From: Pseudomonadota bacterium
Lineage (GTDB): Bacteria > Vulcanimicrobiota > Xenobia > RGZZ01
Direction of reading: 5' to 3'
DNA: 40,919 bases
Assembly: GCA_010028905.1 (NCBI GenBank)
Contig: RGZZ01000005.1
Coordinates: 1 to 40,919, forward strand
Positions 8,262 to 18,474 of this stretch are shown here, piece by piece. The notes under the pieces are model-generated. The model had not been told where the DNA came from, did not search any database, and saw nothing but the letters and a program-made list of their open reading frames with translations. How positions within the stretch are numbered: position 1 is the stretch's first letter; each line of letters opens with the position of its first letter. Both the position numbers and the translations under genes were made by a program.

Positions 8262-9623
8262 TCATGCCCGATCGATCGGGCCCGCGGCCAAGGCGTTGCG
8301 CGCACGATCCACATCGAGCTCTCCCTCCCAGTGTGACACCACGAGCGCCGCCACGCCGTTCCCCACGAAGTTGGTGAGCGCGCGCGCTTCCGACATGAAG
8401 CGATCGACGCCCAGGAGCATGGTGATCGACGAGACGGGCAGCGTCTGGGTGGCGTTCAGGGTTGCGGCAAGGGTGATGAAGCCGCCCCCCGTGACGGCCG
8501 CCGCTCCTTTCGAGGTGAGCATGAGCACGAGCAGGAGGAACATCTGATCTTGCAGCGGCAGCGGCGTGTTCGTGGCCTGCGCCAGGAAGACCGCCGCCAT
8601 CGTCAGGTAGATGGATGTTCCGTCGAGGTTGAATGAGTAGCCTGTCGGCACCACGAGACCCACCACCGATCGAGGACAGCCCAGTTCCTCCAGGCGTGCC
8701 ATCAGGTTGGGCAATGCCGCCTCTGAAGATGAGGTTCCCAGCACCACGAGGAGCTCGTGCCGGATGTAGGCGATGAAGGCAACGATGGAGAGACCGAGAG
8801 CGCGCATGGCAAGCCCGAGCACCACGAGCACGAAGAGCAGGCAGGTTGCGTAGACGCACAGCATCAGCCAGACCATGCTGGCCAGCGACTCGACCCCGTA
8901 CCGCCCCACGGTGAATGCCATGGCCCCGAAGGCACCCAGGGGCGCCAGACGCATGATGAGGGCTACAATGTCGAACAGGGCCTCACTCCCCCGTTCGGTG
9001 AGCTCGAGCAGCAGATGGCCACGCTCTCCCAGTCGTGCAAGGCTGAATCCGCAGAGCACCGCAATGACGAGCACCTGAAGCATGTCACCGCTCGAGAACG
9101 CGCCGACAAAGGTTTCTGGAACGGCGCCCATCACGAAATCGACAAATCCTCGTGCCTTGCTGGGGTCGGCCACCTTGGCCAGATCGGCTGTGCCCACGGT
9201 CGACGGCGGAGGCGTCACGCCGCTGCCGGGCTTCACCAGATTCACCACGACGAGTCCGATGACGAGGGCCAGCGTGGTCATTCCCTCGAACCATATCAGG
9301 GCCTTCACGCCCACGCGTCCGACTTTGCGCATATCGCCCATGCCCGCGATGCCCACCACCACGGTGGCAAAGACCAGGGGCGCGATCACCATCTTCACCA
9401 GCTTTATGAAGATCAGCCCCAGCGGCTCGAAGCGGACCGCGAGCGCGGGCGAGACGAATCCGACCGCCGCGCCCAGTGCCACGGCTACGAGCACCGCGAG
9501 ATACAGGCGTCCGGAGGCCGGAGAGGCAGAGGCGTCTGGAGTGATGGGAATCTCCTCGGGTCGTGTTGAACCGCCTCTTCGCGAATCCGGCCCCTTCTCC
9601 CTGGCTTCGGCCGACCTGCGCAC
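8262..9623 (-). CDS. Dicarboxylate/amino acid:cation symporter (DctA/GltP type)
   Basis: The 453-residue inner-membrane protein has the DAACS family signatures. A first hairpin motif GTSSSEAALPNLM is followed by VPTGYSFNLDGTSIYLTMA (the conserved NxDGT cation/substrate site) and, in the last helix, GVDRFMSEARALTNFVGN, which supplies the substrate-binding Asp/Arg/Asn set. The RFMSEARALTN form is closest to DctA, importing succinate, fumarate or malate with protons or sodium; glutamate transport cannot be excluded. Eight helices and two re-entrant loops are expected. The first 38 residues are polar and unconserved, so an internal start is possible. It is divergent from the nitroreductase gene (42-nt gap). 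Confidence 0.92.
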   Translation of the reverse strand: MRRSAEAREKGPDSRRGGSTRPEEIPITPDASASPASGRLYLAVLVAVALGAAVGFVSPALAVRFEPLGLIFIKLVKMVIAPLVFATVVVGIAGMGDMRKVGRVGVKALIWFEGMTTLALVIGLVVVNLVKPGSGVTPPPSTVGTADLAKVADPSKARGFVDFVMGAVPETFVGAFSSGDMLQVLVIAVLCGFSLARLGERGHLLLELTERGSEALFDIVALIMRLAPLGAFGAMAFTVGRYGVESLASMVWLMLCVYATCLLFVLVVLGLAMRALGLSIVAFIAYIRHELLVVLGTSSSEAALPNLMARLEELGCPRSVVGLVVPTGYSFNLDGTSIYLTMAAVFLAQATNTPLPLQDQMFLLLVLMLTSKGAAAVTGGGFITLAATLNATQTLPVSSITMLLGVDRFMSEARALTNFVGNGVAALVVSHWEGELDVDRARNALAAGPIDRA

Positions 9624-9665
9624 CGTTCAGCTGGCGCGGGCATCAAGCGCTCAGGAGCAAATCTC

Positions 9666-10343
9666 ATGACCGACAAAGAACCCTTCGGCATGCCCATCGA
9701 AGAGGCGATGCGCACCCAGCGTGCCATGCGCCGGCTCAAGGCCGACCCCGTCGACGACAGCCTGGTCTTGCACCTCGTCGATCTGGCCATGCGAGCGCCC
9801 AGCGGGGGCAACCAGCAGAGCCAGCAGTTCATCGTGGTGCGCGACCGTGCGGTCATTCGCCGTCTCGGCACGCTCAACCGAAGAGCGTGGCGGGTTTATG
9901 GAGGACTCGGTCGGCTTGCCATGCGTGGCAACGATAAGATGAATCGGCTCATGGACGCGGGCGATCACATGGCCGAGCACTTCGACGAGATCCCGGTCGT
10001 CGTGGTGGCCTGTCTGCGCGGGCGGGCTCCCCTGCTCCCCCATCTGGCCGTCGCCTCGTACTACGCGTCGATCTTCCCATCGGTGCAGAACCTGCTGCTC
10101 GCTGCGCGGGCGGCGGGGCTCGGGGCGTGCCTCGTCACCCTGCCGCTGTGGAACGTGCGCGCCCTGAAGCGCGCCTTGTCTCTCCCGGGGAATGTGACGC
10201 CCTGCGCCATCATCCCCCTGGGCTGGCCGATGGGGCGTTACGGGCCTACGACCCGTCGCCCGGTGGGCGAGGTGGTGCATCTCGATCGGTGGGGGAACCA
10301 GCCTTTCAGAGACCTTGGAGGCGCCACATCTGACCCGTCCTGA
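9666..10343 (+). CDS. Nitroreductase family FMN oxidoreductase
   Basis: The 225-residue protein has the family's N-terminal FMN phosphate motif, TQRAMRRLKADPV, followed by MRAPSGGNQQSQQFIVV. The cofactor-binding GLGACLVTLPLW comes later, and the C-terminal IPLGWPMGRYGPTTRRPV corresponds to the usual (I/L)xxGxPxxxxGPxxRRPx segment of this branch. Such enzymes act as homodimers, reducing nitro compounds, quinones or flavin-like substrates with NAD(P)H; the true substrate cannot be read from sequence. The ATG at 9666 fits the usual N-terminal length. It is followed 88 nt later by the STAS gene. Confidence 0.9.
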   Translation: MTDKEPFGMPIEEAMRTQRAMRRLKADPVDDSLVLHLVDLAMRAPSGGNQQSQQFIVVRDRAVIRRLGTLNRRAWRVYGGLGRLAMRGNDKMNRLMDAGDHMAEHFDEIPVVVVACLRGRAPLLPHLAVASYYASIFPSVQNLLLAARAAGLGACLVTLPLWNVRALKRALSLPGNVTPCAIIPLGWPMGRYGPTTRRPVGEVVHLDRWGNQPFRDLGGATSDPS

Positions 10344-10431
10344 GCGCGAGGGTTTTGAACTGCGTGCGCGTGGGTAGCCTGACCCCCGTGCGAAGGCGCC
10401 GTGGAAGCCTTCCATCGACGAGGGAGATGCC

Positions 10432-10782
10432 ATGGACCTTTTGCAGGTGCGCGAGCGCGCGCTGTCGTCAGAGATCGAGATCGTGGAGGTTGCCGGTGAG
10501 ATCGACGTCTACACGGCCCCGCGGCTTCGCAGCCATCTCGAGGAGGTCATCGCACGCGGCGCGCCGCTGGTTGGCGTGGCGCTCGACGATGTGCGGTATC
10601 TCGACAGCTCAGGACTGGCGGCACTCATCGCTGCTCAGGCCGCACTCGACCAGCGACACGGGCGCTTGATACTGATCACGTCGAAGCCGCGCATCGTTCG
10701 CCTGCTGCAGCTCACGGGGCTGGCCGATGTCTTCACCGTTGTGGGGGAGATCAGCGAGGTGCCCCGCCTTCTCGAGGCCTGA
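10432..10782 (+). CDS. STAS-domain anti-sigma factor antagonist (orphan)
   Basis: The protein is a single STAS domain of 116 residues, like SpoIIAA/RsbV. It has the initial strand IEIVEVAGEIDVYTAPRLR and the phosphorylation loop YLDSSGLAAL (Asp58-Ser59-Ser60-Gly61), in which a serine is the target of an anti-sigma kinase. In the known partner-switching scheme the unphosphorylated form captures the anti-sigma factor and frees a sigma factor. Neither an anti-sigma kinase, a phosphatase nor a sigma gene is near, so its partners are encoded elsewhere. The preceding gene is a nitroreductase; the next gene is convergent. Confidence 0.9.
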   Translation: MDLLQVRERALSSEIEIVEVAGEIDVYTAPRLRSHLEEVIARGAPLVGVALDDVRYLDSSGLAALIAAQAALDQRHGRLILITSKPRIVRLLQLTGLADVFTVVGEISEVPRLLEA

Positions 10783-10786
10783 AGGT

Positions 10787-10822
10787 GCCGGCTTTGGCGG
10801 GAACCGACCTGTCGAAGCCGGC
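10787..10822. terminator. Hairpin between convergent genes, possible bidirectional terminator
   Basis: GCCGGCTT (10787-10794) and AAGCCGGC (10815-10822) are perfect inverted repeats with a 20-nt loop in the gap between the STAS gene and the ABC permease, which converge here. A T4 run lies 18 nt away, so it is not a standard intrinsic terminator on the plus strand. Confidence 0.35.
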
Positions 10823-10848
10823 GCGCGGCAGCCTCACGTCTTTTACAC

Positions 10849-13017
10849 TCAGGCGGCGGGATCGAGGACCTCTGCCGTAAGGCCCTTCGACGTGTGGTTC
10901 GACAGGCGCTGCATCGTGGCGCTCCACAGCAGCAGCGTGAGCGAGACCATCACGCCCGTGGCCGCCACGAGGTGGACGAAGCTCACGAACGGATCGTGTG
11001 AGACGATGCCGAGGTCAGCCAGGAAGCGGGATCCTGCCGTGAGCGACGGCATGAACGAGAGCACGGCCGTGACGGGAGAGCCCGCGCCCAGTGAGGCATA
11101 GAGGCAGAAGGTGAGGCCAAGAGCCGCCACGCGTCTCACTGGAGAGGAACCGCTCGCCATCGCGCTCATCGAGCCGTAGAGAAAGCCGCCGGCCAAGACG
11201 AGCGGGAGCAGGACGGGCGCGGCGAAGAAGCTTGCCAGCACGATGGTCAGGCCCAGCAGATGGGCGTCGTGCGACGTGCGGCTCACCGCAGACGCCCACA
11301 ACCCGAGCGCAGCCGCCGCGGCGGCGACAGACAGTGCATAGATGTAGAGCGAGAGCACCTCGAAGCTCGTGAGCCCCCCCGTGCAGACGAAGATGACCAG
11401 CACGGGAAAGGCCACCGTCATCTGCGTGAGGGGCAGCGTGATGGCGCCCATCAGCTTGCCGAACATGGCCTCGTCGCAGGAGATGCCGGTCAGGGCCAGG
11501 TCTTCCCAGGTGCGTCGTGAGCGCTCTCCCGTGACCGCCGTGGCCAGGAACGCGGAGAAGCGCATCGAGAGATACAGCAGCAGGAGAACGATGGCTCCCG
11601 TGAGACCGACGTGCAACGAGGTCTGAGAAGCCGCCGCTGCCTGGGTCGGGGTGATTTTCGAAACGGGCTTCGCCGGCGTGTCGAGGCCCAGGGCTCTGGC
11701 CGTTCCCGCGTCGGGTTGGCGCTGCTCCACCATGGCGGGCTGCGCGGTCTGGTTGCGGGGAGAGGTGTAGAACTTGAGCGAGCCCTTCGGCAGGCTGACG
11801 CCGTAGCTCTCGAGGAGCATCAGGCGCAGGCAGGCGATGGACGTGTGCCCCTCGACCACCACCGTCGTCTCGTATGCCGAGGTGTAGTCGTTCGGCGCAC
11901 TCGTGGGGGCGACGTAGAGGGCCAGCGTCCCTTCCTTGGGAGCGGCCTCACGGGTCGCCTTCGCATCGGTGGTGTGGATGAACGCGGTGGAACGGATTTT
12001 CGCACCGCGCTCGCGAGAGGTCTTCAGATCGTTGAGGGTCCAGAAATGGGAGTAGAAGCTCGGGGCGATCAGCAGGACCACGAAGACCAGGTAGCCGGGC
12101 CAGCGGCCCGCCCCCGCCCGCAGCTGACCCACCATCTCTCGCAGGAACGACGGGTTCGAGGCGAGAGAGGGGAGCAGCCGGGTCACGAAGGTCTGCGCGC
12201 CCGCCCGATAGACGGGGTGGACCTGGGTGTCAGAGAGCCCTCCCCCACCCACGAGGCCGCGATTGAAGCGCGCGGCCGTGGCGGCCCAGAGAATCGCGCA
12301 GATCACGGGAACGGCCGCGATGTACAGGGCGGGCAGCCAGGTGTGAAGACCGCTGAATGCCTCAGGCACATCGAGCGAGGCAAGCGCGGCGAGCGGGTTC
12401 ACGCTCGTGAAGACAGGAGGCGGGGTGGGCTGCAGGAACACGGCACCCACCACGAGATCGAAGAGCGGCGTGAGGAGCAGCCAGACGCCTCGGGCAACCC
12501 ACCCAGTCACCACGGCCTGCGAGGTGCTGGCGCAGACGCTCGAAACGAAGAGTCCCCCCAGGGTGGCGAGCAGACCGGCCAGTGCGGCGATCACGATGGC
12601 GCCGAACGTCACCACGACCCCCTGATCGCCCCATATCCCGACCGCAACGACGGTGGGTGAGAGCACGGCCAGGAGGGTGAGCAGGCGGGTCAGCTCGGGT
12701 TGGATCTTGAGCAGGAGCACCTCGTTGGTGGTGAGCTGGGTCAGGCGCAGGCAGTCGAGGGTCTTCTTCTCGCGCTCCACTGTGAGGGCTCCGAAGGTTC
12801 CGTTGCCCACCCAGAGCGATGTGCCCAGAACCATGAAGAAGGTGGCGATGCTGAACATGGTGCAGCCGCAGACGCCGAGCATGAACGGCGTGAGAATGGC
12901 CACCGCGAACGCGAGCCCGACGGTGATCTCCCATCGGACCTGGGGAGACGCGTCGCCAGGGATGCGGCTCACAGGGGGCGTGAATGGCGTTCCTGGGCTG
13001 GTGTTCGACTGATTCAT
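10849..13017 (-). CDS. ABC-2 type permease, apparently two fused half-permeases
   Basis: Start ATG 13017 overlaps the ATPase stop as ATGA, giving translational coupling; 722 residues result. A first set of membrane helices precedes a hydrophilic stretch (about residues 340-470, probably extracytoplasmic), then a second set. Each half contains the cytosolic coupling-type motif: EREKKTLDCLRLTQLTTNEV in the first and ERSRRTWEDLALTGISCDEA in the second, both followed by a helix beginning with a lysine-containing 'K(I/L)'. This duplication suggests that one polypeptide forms the whole transmembrane channel, with an ATPase dimer beneath. The substrate is unknown; ABC-2 systems export drugs, lipids, polysaccharides or peptides, or form gliding-type complexes. 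Confidence 0.8.
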   Translation of the reverse strand: MNQSNTSPGTPFTPPVSRIPGDASPQVRWEITVGLAFAVAILTPFMLGVCGCTMFSIATFFMVLGTSLWVGNGTFGALTVEREKKTLDCLRLTQLTTNEVLLLKIQPELTRLLTLLAVLSPTVVAVGIWGDQGVVVTFGAIVIAALAGLLATLGGLFVSSVCASTSQAVVTGWVARGVWLLLTPLFDLVVGAVFLQPTPPPVFTSVNPLAALASLDVPEAFSGLHTWLPALYIAAVPVICAILWAATAARFNRGLVGGGGLSDTQVHPVYRAGAQTFVTRLLPSLASNPSFLREMVGQLRAGAGRWPGYLVFVVLLIAPSFYSHFWTLNDLKTSRERGAKIRSTAFIHTTDAKATREAAPKEGTLALYVAPTSAPNDYTSAYETTVVVEGHTSIACLRLMLLESYGVSLPKGSLKFYTSPRNQTAQPAMVEQRQPDAGTARALGLDTPAKPVSKITPTQAAAASQTSLHVGLTGAIVLLLLYLSMRFSAFLATAVTGERSRRTWEDLALTGISCDEAMFGKLMGAITLPLTQMTVAFPVLVIFVCTGGLTSFEVLSLYIYALSVAAAAAALGLWASAVSRTSHDAHLLGLTIVLASFFAAPVLLPLVLAGGFLYGSMSAMASGSSPVRRVAALGLTFCLYASLGAGSPVTAVLSFMPSLTAGSRFLADLGIVSHDPFVSFVHLVAATGVMVSLTLLLWSATMQRLSNHTSKGLTAEVLDPAA

Positions 13018-14150
13018 GGGGTGGAGTCCTCCCATCCTTCGCCTGCGCTGGTGACATTGAGATATGCGGTTTCGAGCGTGGACTGCTCTTCCGAGAAGCG
13101 GACGACCGGAAAGCCGTTCCGCACGAGATCGGTGAGCAGCGCGGCCAGACTGGCCTCATCGGCTCCCGCCATGCGGAAGATGACGCAGTCGGCGTCCCAC
13201 CGAAGGCCATCGACATCGGTCCGGGCGCCGAGGAAGCTGAACATCTCCTCTTCGCGCGCCGCGGCCTTGACGCGGACGCGACGCCCGCCCTTGTCTGTGA
13301 TGAGCTGCGCGGTCTGGGTCATGCACTCGAGGCGCCCGCGTCTGATGATGGCCACGCGAGTGCAGATGTCGGCCAGATCCTCGAGGACGTGCGAGCTGAT
13401 GATCACGCTCGTGCCACGTCGCTGGGTACGCCTGAGGATCTCGCGGAGCTCGAGGCGGGCGAGGGGGTCGAGCCCGCTGGCCGGCTCGTCGAGGAGCAGC
13501 AGCTTTGGCCCGTGCTGCAGCGCGCGGGCCAGCCCGAGACGTTGCTTGAGGCCACGGGACAGGCCATCGACGGGCTGGTTCTCCATACCCTTGAGCCCAA
13601 CCAGGGCAAGGGTCTCGTCGATGGCGTAGTCACGTGTCGCCGGTGGAAGGTGGTGGGCGCGCGCGAAGAACTCGAGATACTCGCGCACGAGCATGTCGTC
13701 GTAGACCCCCAGCACGTCCGGCATGAAGCCGATGCAGGCACGAACCTCTCGCGTGTCGGCCAGATCGAACCCGCACACCGTTGCGGAGCCCCGATCAGGC
13801 GAGGTGAGGGTCGCCAGGATGCGGAGCAGCGTCGTCTTGCCCGCACCGTTCGGCCCGACCAGGCCGACGATCTCGCCCGATTCGACGGTGAGCGACACGT
13901 CGTCGAGCACCGTGGTGCCGAGATAGCGCTTCGTGAGCCCGACAGCCCTTACCAGCGGAGTGGATGTCGCATCTGCGCCACCGCGCTGCCCGCGGCCCTC
14001 GCCGCGTGCCCGCAGACCGGCCAGATCGGCGTCGTGGGCAGCGCGTGACGCCACGTCGTCTCGATGGCGGTCGACGTCGACCCCGGTCTCCGTCGCGGAT
14101 TCTAAAGGGACGAGGCGGCTGGTGGAGACCTGCCGCGGGTCTGTCGTCAT
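13014..14150 (-). CDS. ABC transporter ATP-binding protein
   Basis: The 378-residue nucleotide-binding subunit carries Walker A GPNGAGKTT, signature LSRGLKQRLGLARAL, Walker B LLLLDEPASGLDP and H-loop SSHVLEDL. The sequence is of the CcmA/NatA/GldA kind that pairs with ABC-2 permeases, and the C-terminal 90 residues form the regulatory extension seen in that group. The first 65 residues are polar, Arg/Asp/Ala-rich and unlike the family, but the ATG at 14150 has AGGAG about 9 nt upstream. The stop overlaps the permease start by 4 nt. A 22-codon reading frame ends 3 nt before this ATG. Confidence 0.93.
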   Translation of the reverse strand: MTTDPRQVSTSRLVPLESATETGVDVDRHRDDVASRAAHDADLAGLRARGEGRGQRGGADATSTPLVRAVGLTKRYLGTTVLDDVSLTVESGEIVGLVGPNGAGKTTLLRILATLTSPDRGSATVCGFDLADTREVRACIGFMPDVLGVYDDMLVREYLEFFARAHHLPPATRDYAIDETLALVGLKGMENQPVDGLSRGLKQRLGLARALQHGPKLLLLDEPASGLDPLARLELREILRRTQRRGTSVIISSHVLEDLADICTRVAIIRRGRLECMTQTAQLITDKGGRRVRVKAAAREEEMFSFLGARTDVDGLRWDADCVIFRMAGADEASLAALLTDLVRNGFPVVRFSEEQSTLETAYLNVTSAGEGWEDSTP

Positions 14151-14153
14151 CGG

Positions 14154-14222
14154 TCACGCTCCTGTCTGCTGCCCGCAATCGGGGGGAGCAGCCTGCTGAG
14201 ACGTAGGGTCGTCATTGGCCAT
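14154..14222 (-). CDS. Possible 22-residue upstream peptide of the ABC operon
   Basis: ATG 14222 opens a 22-codon frame (MANDDPTSQQAAPPDCGQQT...) whose TGA lies 3 nt before the ATPase ATG, so ribosomes finishing it could reinitiate there. It has no convincing ribosome-binding site and may be chance. The rest of the 215-nt gap 14151-14365 shows nothing else I can support. Confidence 0.2.
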   Translation of the reverse strand: MANDDPTSQQAAPPDCGQQTGA

Positions 14223-14365
14223 TGCTTTATTCCCAGGATGGGGGCGGATCCGTGCCCTCGACCGGCGGAGCACGGGTCGGGTGAGCGTCTGGGGCGGAAG
14301 GCCAGACTCCGCATGGATTCACGCTCGAGGCCGCCTGTTCCTTCGTCTGCGGCGGTCTGCGCGGG

Positions 14366-15739
14366 TCAGAGAAGAACGTAGGTAGGCATCTGACCGCCGC
14401 CCGTGGTGACATTGCTCACCCGGCTGCGCGACATGCGGCTCATGAAGCCGTGCATGCGCTCGCGGTAGAAGAACGGATCGATGTCTACGTAGTAGGGGTT
14501 CCAGGCACCGTCGAGATCCGGGAACGACGACTCGTGCAGCGCGATGGCGCACTGCACGACGTACCCCCCCTCGTGCGCTGCCCGCTCGACCTCGGCAGCC
14601 CAGGCATCAGGGGTGGCCTGCGAGCCGAGCAGCAGACCCTTGCCGCCGTAGTCGTCGTTGGGCTTGAGCACGAGCTCGCGCTGGCGGTCACGCGCCCAGG
14701 AAACCACGTTCGTGCGCTCTCCTTCGATCTCGGCCTCTCCGTTCGTCAGGGCGATCGTGAACGGCACGTGCGCGCGCGCCAGCGCTCTCTCCTCTTCGGT
14801 GAGGCTGCCGGTCCATCGCGGATCGTGCAGCAGGGTGAACACCAGCTTCTTGTGCAGCAGCTTGGTCCGGAAGCTGTTGACGAAGCACGCGGCCTGACGT
14901 CGGTAGGCCTCCTCGAACACGGCGCACGTGTCCTTGCGCTCGATGAACTCGGCGGTCAGCAGCCGGCGGTAGACGAGGTCGATGGGCCCGCCCCCGCCGT
15001 AGAGACGACCGTCGCGCAGCTCGAGCGCCCGCGGATCGACGATGACCGTGTCGATGTCGCGCGCGCGGAAGTGCTCGGCGAAGATCTCGAACTCGCCGCG
15101 GGTCACGACGGTCTCCCAGTCGACGATGCCGATGCGCGGCGACGAGCGGCCTCCCCATTCACGCCAGCAGGACAGCAGCGTGTCGAGGACGTCGTCCGCG
15201 CCGTCTTGTCGGTCGAGCGGCCGGGTGCGCCGGAAGTCGACGAGCGGAGGCAGGCGGTCGAACACGCGGAACAGGCGCTGGTTGTATCCGACGCCCGTGG
15301 GGCATTCGGCGTTGTACTCAACCAGATGGACCCCTTCAGCCGACACGAATGTGTCGAGGCGTGAGAGCGCGCTGAGATCGCTGTACCCTGGATCGACGGC
15401 GATGAGCGAGCGCTCGGCCTCGGTCACGCCCAGCGCGTCCTGCATCTCTCTATCTTCGAGGGCTTGCCGCGCGATGCGGTGCAGGGCGCGGGTCAGCGTG
15501 GTCACGACGTGGGTGATGTGATCGTGTAGCGCGGCGGTGAGGAAGTGAGGGCGGAAGGTGCTGCAGAGCATGCGGTTGGGGCCGTAGTCGAGACGCTCGG
15601 CGCGCATGTCTGCCTCGAATGCGGCCCGCAGGGTGGGCGTGGAGGCCAGATGGGCGTCGAGCACGGTGCGATAGGCCTGCGCGGCGGTTTCTGTGCGCTG
15701 CACCTCAACGGCGACGTCGAGGTCTGGGGAGACTTCCAT
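14366..15739 (-). CDS. Circularly permuted ATP-grasp family enzyme
   Basis: Start ATG 15739 has AAGGGGAG close upstream; the frame stays open further but without conserved sequence. The 457-residue protein resembles circularly permuted ATP-grasp proteins. It has YNAECPTGVGYNQ in the middle, then PIDLVYRRLLTAEF, and near the C-terminus ELVLKPNDDYGGKGLLLG, the nucleotide-binding lysine and glycine-rich loop of the grasp fold. The acidic metal-binding part follows (YYVDIDPFFYRERM). ATP-grasp enzymes join a carboxylate to an amine via acyl phosphate; relatives make small peptides or modify peptides. The substrate is unknown. It lies 44 nt behind a TRAP-type binding protein gene. Confidence 0.75.
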   Translation of the reverse strand: MEVSPDLDVAVEVQRTETAAQAYRTVLDAHLASTPTLRAAFEADMRAERLDYGPNRMLCSTFRPHFLTAALHDHITHVVTTLTRALHRIARQALEDREMQDALGVTEAERSLIAVDPGYSDLSALSRLDTFVSAEGVHLVEYNAECPTGVGYNQRLFRVFDRLPPLVDFRRTRPLDRQDGADDVLDTLLSCWREWGGRSSPRIGIVDWETVVTRGEFEIFAEHFRARDIDTVIVDPRALELRDGRLYGGGGPIDLVYRRLLTAEFIERKDTCAVFEEAYRRQAACFVNSFRTKLLHKKLVFTLLHDPRWTGSLTEEERALARAHVPFTIALTNGEAEIEGERTNVVSWARDRQRELVLKPNDDYGGKGLLLGSQATPDAWAAEVERAAHEGGYVVQCAIALHESSFPDLDGAWNPYYVDIDPFFYRERMHGFMSRMSRSRVSNVTTGGGQMPTYVLL

Positions 15740-15783
15740 GGGGCTCCCCTTCTCGGTTTTTCGAGCGGGCTCCTCTCGCGCGG

Positions 15784-16781
15784 TCAGCGGCTCGCGGGGG
15801 GGCGCAGCGCTTCGATGTCGTGCAGGATCGATGGATCGACGCGTCTGCACGCGAGCGCGCGCGCCATCGAGAGGGCCGCGCCGAGCTGCGCGCGCTGCCT
15901 CGCGTCGAAGGTGAGAAGCCGGTGCGCCCGCTCCGCGCTCGCCCGCCACGCCCATGACAGGCGCTGCGCTTCGTCGCGGGCTGAACGCATCGAGGCCAGG
16001 GTCGCTCTCCAGATGAGGAGACGATTCTCCGGCGCCAGCTCGTCGAAGAACCGACGATTGGCGATGAGAACGCTGGCGCTGATGGCGTGACGGGTGTCGA
16101 GCGTAAGCGGCCAGGACACGTCTGCGCTGCTCGCCCTCAAGCTCGAAGGCGCCAGGTCAGCGCCGTCCACGAATCCCTTCTGCGCCATCTCGGAGAGCCG
16201 TTCCAGCGGGGCAGGGACCGCCTCGCCGCCGAGCGCTTCCACGAATGCACCGGCGCTCGTGCTCTGCAACGTGGCCATGCGTGTCGACCGCAGCGTCAGC
16301 GGATGCCCCAGGCCCGCGGGTCCGACGAGCACGCGGAAATCGGGCCCCAGAAAGGCCAGGCCACGCATCCCTGCGGGACCGAGGGTGTCGAGGAGCGCCC
16401 TGCCGCACGGGCCGTGCAGCACGGTGATGGCGTGCGCCTCATCGACGAAGAGGCCGGGGGCATCGAGCACATCGAACGACGGGGAGAAGTTGGTGAGGGC
16501 CGCGCTGCTCACGACGGCCGCGGGGGGATCTCCGGCGATCACCGCTCTCACGAGCTCGAGCTCGCTGGCACTCGGCCGCCCCCACAGCGCGGGTCCAGCC
16601 ACCGAGGCGTGCATCCGCCCTCCCGAGATGCGTTCGATCTCGGCACGGAACGAAGTCGCGGCCGCCTGCCGAATGGGATCACCGTCGGCGCCCAGCCCTA
16701 TTCGGAGAGGGATTGCGCCCTGCACGCACGGGATCGTGATCAGGGCGATCAGAATCGCCGCGATGGCCGCTGCACGCACCC

Positions 16782-16785
<4 letters not shown>
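15784..16785 (-). CDS. TRAP-type (DctP-like) solute-binding protein
   Basis: ATG 16785 overlaps the upstream kinase stop (ATGA). The 333 residues start with a signal peptide (MRVRAAAIAAILIALITIPCVQG). The mature part follows the DctP pattern: IRIGLGADGDP-type first strand, AEIERISGGRMHASV, RAVIAGDPPAAVVSSAAL, DVLDAPGLFVDEAHA, LRSTRMATLQS with the carboxylate-binding arginine region, VPAPLERLSEMAQKGFVDGA and FDELAPENRLLI. No TRAP membrane subunits (DctQ/M) are nearby, so this is an orphan binding protein. Lying directly behind a membrane histidine kinase, it more probably serves as a ligand sensor for that kinase than for transport. That role is inference. Confidence 0.8.
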
Positions 16786-17945
<1,160 letters not shown>

Positions 17946-18474
17946 GCGATGCCCAGAGGCAGCGCCAGCCGGTGGGCCGCGATGACCGTGAGCACGGAGA
18001 CGGCCAGCAGCAGCAGCAGGGAGGTCACCAGAACCTGCTGACGAGCCTGCCCCACGGCGTCGAGCATCGAGCGCGTCGAGAGCGACAGGTCGACCCTTCC
18101 GAGCGATCGCCCGCCGAGCGTGACGGGCGCGCTGACGTTCAATGTCTCGCTTCCCGCCGCCTCCGGCTGCGCGGGGCTGCCGCTCAGGGACGGGTCGCTG
18201 CAGGCGATGACCCTGCCGTGCGTGTCGATGACGCTGACCTGACGCACGTCCGGCTGAAGGAAGGCGCTGTTGACGTTCGACTGCAGCAAGGTCGGGTTCA
18301 CGGTCTGCATCGCGTAGGCGCTGCTCGATGCCAGCAGGTCTGCCGTGGCCTGCGCCCGCGCGCGTGTCTCCTCCGCGAGCTGGACACGCTCACGACGCAG
18401 CAGCAGCAGCGAGTTGTAGGCCGCGAAGAGAAGCAGCACAGGCAGGGCGGCAATGAAGAGACGTGATCGCAGCG

